Positions 57,662-64,000 of a stretch of DNA of 64,000 nt are shown piece after piece (position 1 is the stretch's first letter; each line of letters begins with the position of its first letter). The notes beneath the pieces are model-generated. The model was not told where the DNA came from and did no database searches. It saw nothing but the letters and a program-made list of their open reading frames with translations. This stretch comes from Streptomyces albiflavescens (GTDB taxonomy: Bacteria > Actinomycetota > Actinomycetes > Streptomycetales > Streptomycetaceae): contig NZ_BMMM01000008.1 in assembly GCF_014645835.1 (NCBI RefSeq), forward strand, positions 116,900 through 180,899, read 5' to 3'. Both the position numbers and the translations under genes were made by a program.

Positions 57662-58852
57662 CTAGGCGGCGGCCCTCACACCGCCCCGGTCGGGCGCCGT
57701 GGCCAGGCGGCGCTTGCGCTTCGGCATGCCGAAGGTCGGGTGGACGATGCTCCACCCGGCCCCCTTGAGGATGCCCGCCTTGAGCCACGTGGCGGTCCGG
57801 CCGCCCAGGTACCAGGACTTCGACCGGACGTCCCCGTCCACCATCTGGAAGATCGCGTCCCGCCGCCCGAGGCTGATGTGGTTGCCGTGGTACTTCAGCC
57901 CGGTGGTCGGGACCTCGCTGCCCGTCAGGCGCGCGATGATCGCGGCGGTCGCCTGCATGTTGGTGTAGCCGGCCGAGGCGCAGGACATCGGCAGCGGCCG
58001 GCCGTTCTCGCCGATCGCGTAGGCGCAGTCACCGGCGGCGTAGACGTCCGGGTGCGAGACCGAGCGCATGGTGCGGTCGACGACGATCTGGCCGGTCCCG
58101 GCGACCTCCAGGCCGCTGGCGGCCGCGATGGGGTGCACGGCGAACCCGGCCGACCACACGGTCACCTCGGCCGGGATGGACGTACCGTCGGCGGCCATCG
58201 CCCGCGTCGGCTCGACGGCTTCGATGCCGGTGTGCTCGTGGACGGTGATGCCGAGCCGGTCGAAGGCCTGGCGCAGGTGGCGGCGGGCCTTCGGGGAGAG
58301 CCAGGCGCCCAGCTCGCCGCGGGCGGCGAGCGCGACCGAGAGGTCGGGCCGGAACTCGGCGAACTCGGTGGCGGTCTCGATGCCGGTCAGCCCCTCACCG
58401 ACGACCAGCACCGTGCCGCCCTTGCCCAGGCCGGCCAGGCGCTCGCGTAGACGCAGCGCCGAGGACCGGCCGGTCACATCGAAGGCGTACTCGGCCACGC
58501 CGGGGACGCCATGGTGGGCGACGGAGCTGCCGAGCGCGTAGAGAAGCGTGTCGTACGCGAGTTCACCGTCGCCGTCCTCGCCGGTCACCGCGACGGTCCT
58601 GCGCTCGGGGTCGATGCCGGCGACGCGTGCCAGGCGCAGCCGCACCCCGGTACCGGCGAACACGTCGGCGAGCTTGCGGAACGCGAGGTCCTGACCGATC
58701 GCGAGCTGGTGGAGCCGCATCCGCTCGACGAAGTCGGGCTCGGCGTTGACGACGGTGATCTCGGTGTCGGCGGGGGAGAGCCTGCGGGCCAGGTTTCCGG
58801 CGGCGAAGGCCCCGGCGTATCCGGCGCCGAGTACGACGATGCGGTGCTTCAT
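57662..58852 (-). CDS. NAD(P)/FAD-dependent oxidoreductase (NDH-2-like)
   Basis: A 396-residue pyridine-nucleotide-disulfide-type flavoprotein. The FAD motif is HRIVVLGAGYAGAFAAGNLA (residues 3-22), the NAD motif is GTVLVVGEGLTGIETATEFA, and the flavin-contacting C-terminal motif is PDVYAAGDCAYAIGENGRPL. There is no redox-active CXXC, so it is closest to type II NADH dehydrogenases or ferredoxin reductases. A C-terminal segment (STRSKSWYLGGRTATWLKAG-like sequence) may associate with the membrane. It is the first gene of an operon with the ECF41-like sigma factor and is probably its main target. The ATG at 58852 lies behind AGGAG. Confidence 0.9.
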   Translation of the reverse strand: MKHRIVVLGAGYAGAFAAGNLARRLSPADTEITVVNAEPDFVERMRLHQLAIGQDLAFRKLADVFAGTGVRLRLARVAGIDPERRTVAVTGEDGDGELAYDTLLYALGSSVAHHGVPGVAEYAFDVTGRSSALRLRERLAGLGKGGTVLVVGEGLTGIETATEFAEFRPDLSVALAARGELGAWLSPKARRHLRQAFDRLGITVHEHTGIEAVEPTRAMAADGTSIPAEVTVWSAGFAVHPIAAASGLEVAGTGQIVVDRTMRSVSHPDVYAAGDCAYAIGENGRPLPMSCASAGYTNMQATAAIIARLTGSEVPTTGLKYHGNHISLGRRDAIFQMVDGDVRSKSWYLGGRTATWLKAGILKGAGWSIVHPTFGMPKRKRRLATAPDRGGVRAAA

Positions 58853-58922
58853 GGCGTTGCTCCTGTCTCGTTCGCGTGCCCCTTGAACGAGACGGCGCCC
58901 CGATTGCTGACAGCAGCCGGGT

Positions 58923-58936
58923 GTGACGCGGGTCAC
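58923..58936. promoter_or_regulatory. Palindrome upstream of the oxidoreductase-sigma operon
   Basis: GTGAC-GCGG-GTCAC is a perfect 5-bp-arm dyad about 70 bp upstream of the oxidoreductase start. ECF41 promoters are reported to contain TGTCACA. Here the minus strand reads CGTCACA, but the expected downstream CGTC is not at the expected distance, so the match is partial. Confidence 0.3.
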
Positions 58937-59077
58937 CGAACCAAGATGAGCGGCTGAACGTCCGGCAGGCGCTTGGGACTGCCTTGGGTGGTCGAAACGG
59001 GGCGCCGGCCACCTACGGATCGAGATGGCCAACTGTCGATCGGCGTCACACCAGGGCAACGGCGCCTCGTATCGGGA

Positions 59078-59103
59078 TTGCATAAACGTGCAGCGATACG
59101 TAT
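59078..59103. promoter_or_regulatory. Candidate ARG box upstream of argC
   Basis: TTGCATAAACGTGCA (59078-59092) followed by ATACGTAT (59096-59103) is an AT-rich, doubly palindromic patch in otherwise GC-rich DNA, 28 bp upstream of argC. This is where ArgR boxes lie in streptomycete arginine operons; argR is the last gene of this operon. Confidence 0.65.
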
Positions 59104-59130
59104 AGTCATGCCATCCAAGAGGAGGGTTCC

Positions 59131-60159
59131 ATGACGGTACGTGCGGCAGTTGCGGGAGCGAGTGGGTACGCGGGCGGGGAACTGCTGCGTCTGCTCCTGG
59201 TGCACCCCGAGATCGAGATCGGCGCCCTGACCGGCAACTCCAACGCGGGCCAGCGCCTCGGCGCGCTGCAGCCGCATCTGCTGCCGCTCGCGGACCGTGT
59301 CCTCCAGGAGACGACCCCCGACGTGCTCGCCGGGCACGAGGTCGTGTTCCTCGCGCTGCCCCACGGGCAGTCCGCCGCCGTCGCCGAGCAGCTCGGCCCG
59401 GATGTCCTCGTGGTCGACATGGGAGCCGACTTCCGGCTGAAGGACCCGGCCGACTGGGAGAAGTTCTACGGCTCCGCGCACGCCGGGACCTGGCCGTACG
59501 GCCTCCCCGAACTGCCGGGCGCCCGCGCGGCGCTGGAGGGGTCCAAGCGCATCGCGGTGCCCGGTTGCTACCCGACGGCCGCCTCGCTGGCCCTCTTCCC
59601 GGCGTACGCCGGGGGGCTCGCCGAGCCCGAGGCCGTGATCGTCGCCGCCTCCGGGACGTCCGGCGCCGGCAAGGCGCCCAAGGCGCACCTCCTCGGCAGC
59701 GAGGTCATGGGGTCGATGTCCCCGTACGGCGTCGGCGGCGTCCACCGGCACACCCCCGAGATGATCCAGAACCTCGGCGCCGCCGCCGGTGAGCCCGTCA
59801 CCGTCTCCTTCACGCCGACCCTCGCGCCGATGCCCCGCGGCATCCTCGCCACGTGCAGCGCCAAGGCGAAGCCCGGCGTCACCGCCGAGTCCGTACGGGA
59901 CGCGTACGAGAAGGCGTTCGCCGACGAGCCGTTCGTGTACCTGCTGCCCGAGGGGCAGTGGCCCGCCACGGCGTCCGTCTACGGTTCCAACGCCGTTCAG
60001 GTCCAGGTCGCGTACGACGCCGCCGCGCACCGCATCATCGCGATCAGCGCCATCGACAACCTGACCAAGGGCACCGCGGGCGGTGCCGTCCAGAGCATGA
60101 ACCTCGCCCTCGGGCTCCCCGAGGACCTGGGTCTTTCCACGATCGGAGTCGCACCGTGA
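59131..60159 (+). CDS. argC: N-acetyl-gamma-glutamyl-phosphate reductase
   Basis: The 342-residue NADPH-dependent reductase of the third step of arginine biosynthesis. The cofactor motif is AVAGASGYAGGELLRLLLVH, and the catalytic cysteine Cys146 is in RIAVPGCYPTAASLALFPAY. The substrate region SPYGVGGVHRHTPEMIQNLG matches ArgC. GAGGAGGG lies eight bases before the ATG at 59131. It is the first gene of the arg operon, and its end overlaps argJ by GTGA. Confidence 0.97.
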   Translation: MTVRAAVAGASGYAGGELLRLLLVHPEIEIGALTGNSNAGQRLGALQPHLLPLADRVLQETTPDVLAGHEVVFLALPHGQSAAVAEQLGPDVLVVDMGADFRLKDPADWEKFYGSAHAGTWPYGLPELPGARAALEGSKRIAVPGCYPTAASLALFPAYAGGLAEPEAVIVAASGTSGAGKAPKAHLLGSEVMGSMSPYGVGGVHRHTPEMIQNLGAAAGEPVTVSFTPTLAPMPRGILATCSAKAKPGVTAESVRDAYEKAFADEPFVYLLPEGQWPATASVYGSNAVQVQVAYDAAAHRIIAISAIDNLTKGTAGGAVQSMNLALGLPEDLGLSTIGVAP

Positions 60160-61322
60160 GCGTCACGGCAGCCAAGGGATTCCAGGCGGCGGGCATCGCC
60201 GCCGGGATCAAGGAGAACGGCAACCCGGACCTGGCCCTCGTGGTCAACGACGGTCCGCGCCGCGCCGCCGCGGGCGTCTTCACCTCGAACCGCGTGAAGG
60301 CCGCGCCGGTGCTCTGGTCGGAGCAGGTCCTCAGGAGCGGCGAGCTGACGGCAGTCGTCCTCAACTCCGGGGGCGCCAACGCGTGCACCGGACCGAAGGG
60401 CTTCCAGGACACGCACGCCACCGCCGAGAAGGTCGCCGAGTCCCTCACCACCGCGGGGACCGAGGTGGGCGCGGGCGCGGTCGCCGTGGCCTCGACCGGC
60501 CTCATCGGCGTCCTGCTGCCGATGGACAAGCTGCTGCCGGGCGTCGACCGGGCCGTCGCCCGGCTCAGCCCGCACGGTGGCGAGAAGGCCGCCATCGCCA
60601 TCAAGACCACCGACACGGTCCACAAGACGTCGGTCGTGACGAAGGACGGCTGGACCGTCGGCGGCATGGCCAAGGGCGCCGGCATGCTCGCCCCCGGCCT
60701 TGCCACCATGCTCGTCGTGGTGACCACGGACGCCGACGTGGACAGCGAGACCCTCGACAAGGCGCTGCGCGCGGCCACGAAGGTCACCTTCGACCGCGTC
60801 GACTCCGACGGCTGCATGTCCACCAACGACACCGTGCTGCTGCTCGCCTCCGGCGCCTCCGAAATCACCCCGGAATACGGGGAGTTCGCGGAGGCCGTAC
60901 GGGCGGTCTGCGACGACCTCGGTCAGCAGCTCATCCGCGACGCCGAGGGCGCCAGCAAGGACATCAAGGTCGAGGTGATCAACGCCGCGACCGAGGACGA
61001 CGCCGTCGAGGTGGGTCGCTCGATAGCCCGCAACAACCTCCTCAAGTGCGCGATCCACGGCGAGGACCCCAACTGGGGCCGCGTCCTCTCGGCAATCGGT
61101 ACGACCCGGGCCGCCTTCGAACCCGACCAGATCAACGTCGCCATCAACGGCGTCCGGGTCTGCAAGAACGGCGGCGTCGGCGAGGACCGCGACCTCGTCG
61201 ACATGCGCTACCGCGAGGTGCACATCGTCGCCGACCTCGCCGCGGGCGGCGAGACCGCGACGATCTGGACCAACGACCTCACCGCCGATTACGTCCACGA
61301 GAACAGCGCGTACTCCTCATGA
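60156..61322 (+). CDS. argJ: Bifunctional ornithine acetyltransferase/N-acetylglutamate synthase
   Basis: A 388-residue ArgJ that moves acetyl from acetylornithine to glutamate. It is made as a precursor that cuts itself before the nucleophilic threonine Thr184 in MLAPGLATMLVVVTTDA. The preceding KGAGM and the opening AAKGFQAAGIAAGIKENGNP are conserved. The end SAYSS overlaps the argB start by ATGA. Whether it also accepts acetyl-CoA (bifunctional) cannot be told from sequence. The GTG at 60156 is coupled to argC. Confidence 0.97.
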   Translation: MSVTAAKGFQAAGIAAGIKENGNPDLALVVNDGPRRAAAGVFTSNRVKAAPVLWSEQVLRSGELTAVVLNSGGANACTGPKGFQDTHATAEKVAESLTTAGTEVGAGAVAVASTGLIGVLLPMDKLLPGVDRAVARLSPHGGEKAAIAIKTTDTVHKTSVVTKDGWTVGGMAKGAGMLAPGLATMLVVVTTDADVDSETLDKALRAATKVTFDRVDSDGCMSTNDTVLLLASGASEITPEYGEFAEAVRAVCDDLGQQLIRDAEGASKDIKVEVINAATEDDAVEVGRSIARNNLLKCAIHGEDPNWGRVLSAIGTTRAAFEPDQINVAINGVRVCKNGGVGEDRDLVDMRYREVHIVADLAAGGETATIWTNDLTADYVHENSAYSS

Positions 61323-62233
61323 GCAATGTGACCAGGAAACACACCGCTCTGCCCAAGGCACAGATCCTCATCGAGGCGCTGCCCTGGCTGACCCGGCACA
61401 ACGGCAAGACGGTCGTCGTGAAGTTCGGCGGCAACGCCATGATCGACGAGGAACTGAAGGCGGCGTTCGCGCAGGACATCGTGTTCCTGCACCACGCCGG
61501 ACTGAAGCCCGTCGTCGTGCACGGCGGCGGCCCGCAGATCAGCGCCGCCCTCGACCGGCACGGCATCATCAGTGAGTTCAAGGCGGGCCTGCGCGTCACG
61601 ACCGAGGACGCCATGGACGTCGTACGCATGGTGCTGGCCGGACAGGTGCAGCGCGAACTGGTCGGGCTGCTCAACCAGCACGGACCGCTCGCCGTCGGCC
61701 TGACCGGCGAGGACGCGCACACCATCACCGCCACCAAGCACCAGCCCGAGATCGACGGCGAGCTGGTCGACATCGGGCGGGTCGGCGAGATCACCGGCAT
61801 CGACACGGGCGCCATCGAGGCGCTGCTCTCCGACGGCCGGATCCCGGTCGTCTCCTCGATCGCCCGCTCCCAGGACGACGGACATGTCTACAACGTCAAT
61901 GCTGATACGGCGGCTGCGGCACTCGCTGCGGCGCTGGGGGCCGAAACCCTCATGGTCCTCACGGATGTCGAGGGCCTCTACGAGGACTGGCCCGACAGCG
62001 ACGAGGTGATCAGCCGCCTCACCGCTTCAGAGCTGGAGAAACTGCTGCCCGAGCTGGCCAGCGGCATGGTGCCGAAGATGGAGGGCTGTCTGCACGCCGT
62101 GCGCAACGGCGTCACCACGGCCCGCGTCATCGACGGCCGGGTCCAGCACTCGATCCTGCTGGAGATCTTCACCGACGAGGGGATCGGCACGATGGTCGTG
62201 CCGGACGACGAGGAAGCGGGGGACGACGCATGA
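61319..62233 (+). CDS. argB: Acetylglutamate kinase
   Basis: The 304-residue amino acid kinase that phosphorylates N-acetylglutamate. Features are the nucleotide loop TVVVKFGGNAMIDEELKAAF, the glycine-rich PVVVHGGGPQISAALDRHGI, the acetylglutamate-binding NVNADTAAAALAAAL and the late MVPKMEGCLHAVRNGV with the catalytic lysine. The N-terminal helix LPKAQILIEALPWLTRHNGK is the kind found in hexameric, arginine-inhibited kinases, so feedback control is likely. It overlaps argJ and argD by ATGA on both sides. Confidence 0.97.
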   Translation: MSNVTRKHTALPKAQILIEALPWLTRHNGKTVVVKFGGNAMIDEELKAAFAQDIVFLHHAGLKPVVVHGGGPQISAALDRHGIISEFKAGLRVTTEDAMDVVRMVLAGQVQRELVGLLNQHGPLAVGLTGEDAHTITATKHQPEIDGELVDIGRVGEITGIDTGAIEALLSDGRIPVVSSIARSQDDGHVYNVNADTAAAALAAALGAETLMVLTDVEGLYEDWPDSDEVISRLTASELEKLLPELASGMVPKMEGCLHAVRNGVTTARVIDGRVQHSILLEIFTDEGIGTMVVPDDEEAGDDA

Positions 62234-63423
62234 CCGGCAACGAAGAGCTCACCCAGCGGTGGCAGGGCTCGCTCATGGACAACTACGGCACGCCGCGGCT
62301 GCCGCTCGTCCGGGGAGCCGGCACCAAGCTGTGGGACGCCGACGGCAAGGAGTACCTCGACTTCGTCGGCGGGATCGCGGTCAATGCGCTCGGCCATGCC
62401 CACCCCGCGATCGTCGAGGCCGTCGGCCGGCAGATCGGCTCCCTCGGCCATGTCTCCAACCTCTTCGTCGCCGAGCCGCCCGTGGCGCTCGCCGAAAGGC
62501 TGCTGCAGCTCTTCGGGCGTGAGGGCAGGGTGTACTTCTGCAACTCGGGCGCCGAGGCCAACGAGGGCGCCTTCAAGATCGGCCGGCTCACCGGCCGGAC
62601 GCACATGGTCGCCACCACCGGTGGCTTCCACGGCCGCACCATGGGCGCCCTCGCGCTCACCGGCCAGCCCGCCAAGCAGGAGCCGTTCCTGCCGCTGCCC
62701 GGCCACGTCACGCATGTCCCGTACGGCGACGCGCAGGCCCTGGCCGAAGCGGTCACCGAGGACACCGCCCTGGTGATCATCGAGCCCATCCAGGGCGAGA
62801 ACGGCGTGGTCGTGCCGCCCGCCGGCTACCTCAAGGCCGCCCGGGCGATCACCGCCGCCACCGGAGCCCTCCTCGTCCTCGACGAGGTGCAGACCGGAAT
62901 CGGCCGGACCGGGCACTGGTTCGAGTACCAGGCCCACGAGGGAGTGCTGCCGGACATCGTCACGCTCGCCAAGGGCCTCGGCGGCGGACTGCCGCTCGGC
63001 GCCACCGTCGCCTTCGGGCGGGCCGCCGCACTGCTGAAGCCCGGTCACCACGGCACGACCTTCGGTGGCAACCCGGTCGTCTGCGCCGCCGGACTGGCCG
63101 TACTCGACACGATCGAGTCCGAAGGACTCCTCCAGAACGTGAAGCGCACGAGCGAGAAGCTGCGGGACGGAATCGAGTCACTCGCGCACCCGTTGATCGA
63201 CCATGTCCGGGGTGCGGGGCTGCTCCTGGGTATCGTGCTCACCGAGCCGCTGGCGCCCCAGGTGCAGAAGGCGGCTCAGGACGCCGGTTTCCTGGTGAAC
63301 GCGCCCGCCCCCGATGTCGTACGGCTGATGCCGCCGCTGAACCTCGGCGAAGACGAAGTGGACGCGTTCCTCCAGGCCCTTCCCGGTGTCCTCGACGCAG
63401 CCAACGGGGATGGACGATCCTGA
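62230..63423 (+). CDS. argD: Acetylornithine aminotransferase
   Basis: A 397-residue class III PLP aminotransferase. The lysine binding PLP is Lys248 in VTLAKGLGGGLPLGATVAFG. The cofactor-binding region has VYFCNSGAEANEGAFKIGRL and ALLVLDEVQTGIGRTGHWFE, and FGGNPVVCAAGLAVLDTI completes the family pattern. It converts N-acetylglutamate semialdehyde to N-acetylornithine. Start overlaps argB by ATGA, and it ends 17 bp before argR. Confidence 0.97.
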   Translation: MTGNEELTQRWQGSLMDNYGTPRLPLVRGAGTKLWDADGKEYLDFVGGIAVNALGHAHPAIVEAVGRQIGSLGHVSNLFVAEPPVALAERLLQLFGREGRVYFCNSGAEANEGAFKIGRLTGRTHMVATTGGFHGRTMGALALTGQPAKQEPFLPLPGHVTHVPYGDAQALAEAVTEDTALVIIEPIQGENGVVVPPAGYLKAARAITAATGALLVLDEVQTGIGRTGHWFEYQAHEGVLPDIVTLAKGLGGGLPLGATVAFGRAAALLKPGHHGTTFGGNPVVCAAGLAVLDTIESEGLLQNVKRTSEKLRDGIESLAHPLIDHVRGAGLLLGIVLTEPLAPQVQKAAQDAGFLVNAPAPDVVRLMPPLNLGEDEVDAFLQALPGVLDAANGDGRS

Positions 63424-63440
63424 GAAATGGGACGACGACG

Positions 63441-63977
63441 ATGAGTCAGGCGCAGGACCACGAGCACGCAGGGCCTGCCGTGCCGCAGACCCGCACCGCA
63501 CGCCACCGCCGGATCGTGGACATCCTCAACCGGCAACCGGTGCGTTCCCAGAGCCAGTTGGCGAAACTTCTCGCCGACGACGGGCTGAGCGTCACCCAGG
63601 CGACGCTCTCCCGGGACCTGGACGAGCTGAACGCGGTGAAGATCCGCAACAACGACGGCGACCTCATCTACGCGGTACCGAGCGAGGGCGGCTTCCGCAC
63701 GCCGCGCGCGCCGCTGGGTGAGTCGGCGAAGGAGGAGCGGATGCGGCGGCTCTCCGCGGAGCTGCTGATCTCCGCGGAGGCCTCTGCGAATCTTGTGGTC
63801 CTGCGTACCCCGCCCGGGGCCGCGCAGTTCCTGGCCTCGGCCATTGACCAGGCGGAGCTGCACGACATCCTCGGCACCATTGCCGGCGACGACACGTTGC
63901 TGCTGATCAGTCGTCATCCGTCCGGGGGCCAGGCGTTGGCCGATCATCTGCTGCGGTTGGCTCAGAACCATCACTGA
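63441..63977 (+). CDS. argR: Arginine repressor
   Basis: A 178-residue ArgR, the hexameric repressor activated by arginine. The N-terminal winged HTH covers residues 20-85 (RTARHRRIVDILNRQPVRSQ, LSVTQATLSRDLDELNAVKI). The C-terminal oligomerisation and arginine-binding domain follows (ELLISAEASANLVVLRTPPG, and DILGTIAGDDTLLLISRHP with the conserved GTIAGDDT). Being last in argCJBDR, it is autoregulated through the ARG box upstream of argC. The window ends 23 bp after its stop. Confidence 0.97.
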   Translation: MSQAQDHEHAGPAVPQTRTARHRRIVDILNRQPVRSQSQLAKLLADDGLSVTQATLSRDLDELNAVKIRNNDGDLIYAVPSEGGFRTPRAPLGESAKEERMRRLSAELLISAEASANLVVLRTPPGAAQFLASAIDQAELHDILGTIAGDDTLLLISRHPSGGQALADHLLRLAQNHH

Positions 63978-64000
63978 GGTGTACGGGAGTGGGGGGGGGC

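Overview
The window is high-GC actinobacterial chromosome, almost certainly Streptomyces. Codon third positions are overwhelmingly G or C, neighbouring genes overlap by ATGA or GTGA, GTG starts are common, and TTA leucine codons are so rare that I found only two. The gene order is also streptomycete: the infC-rpmI-rplT, pheST and argCJBDR blocks lie among an rRNA methyltransferase, an orphan histidine kinase and a GlnA4-type glutamine synthetase cluster. I saw no rRNA, tRNA, CRISPR array, transposase or integrase.

Left part (1-15.3 kb): a truncated amino-acid permease divergent from a PadR regulator and a DrrAB-like ABC exporter; an iron-box-controlled siderophore-interacting protein; a 5'-3' exonuclease divergent from a two-gene glycine betaine/proline-type ABC importer whose second gene fuses the permease to two tandem substrate-binding domains; a frameshifted gene remnant; an XRE-cupin regulator; a methyltransferase plus metal-receptor pair; and a TDT-family transporter divergent from a LysR regulator.

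Centre-left (15.4-29.9 kb): a gamma-glutamylation catabolic cluster (PuuD-like hydrolase, GntR regulator, glnA4, aldehyde dehydrogenase, short-chain dehydrogenase) that fits use of ethanolamine or a related amine as a nitrogen source. It is followed by cell-envelope genes: a secreted HAD phosphatase, a DUF2510 protein, a PLP-dependent aldolase/deaminase, a disordered membrane protein coupled to an orphan mycosin protease, and a beta-lactamase-fold hydrolase. SseB and DUF1844 genes lead into the translation block.

Centre (30-42.8 kb): infC with a probable AUC start and a structured leader, rpmI, rplT, an rRNA methyltransferase, a histidine kinase, pheS-pheT, a SpoIIE phosphatase, an NsdA-like TPR regulator with a strong palindromic operator candidate, and two neighbouring genes that each carry a TTA codon (candidate bldA targets).

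Right part (42.9-64 kb): beta-oxidation dehydrogenase, a Tat-exported GHL10 hydrolase, EamA and MocR genes whose divergent start codons overlap, a degenerate histidine phosphatase, a secreted GH51 arabinofuranosidase, a MerR-controlled carboxymuconolactone decarboxylase with a classic 19-bp-spacer promoter, a stand-alone SufS, a CGNR regulator, an HTH-less LysR effector-domain protein divergent from DUF5997, an ECF41-like sigma factor coupled to an oxidoreductase, and the arginine operon argCJBDR.

Intergenic DNA is unusually rich in short tandem repeats with different unit lengths (6, 9, 14, 15, 18 and 23 bp), large inverted repeats and dispersed streptomycete repeats. No single locus is clearly a new system. 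The best leads are the adjacent TTA-codon genes beside the NsdA-like regulator, the HTH-less LysR/DUF5997 pair, the orphan mycosin pair, the CATG bidirectional start, and the paired palindromes in front of the betaine transporter.
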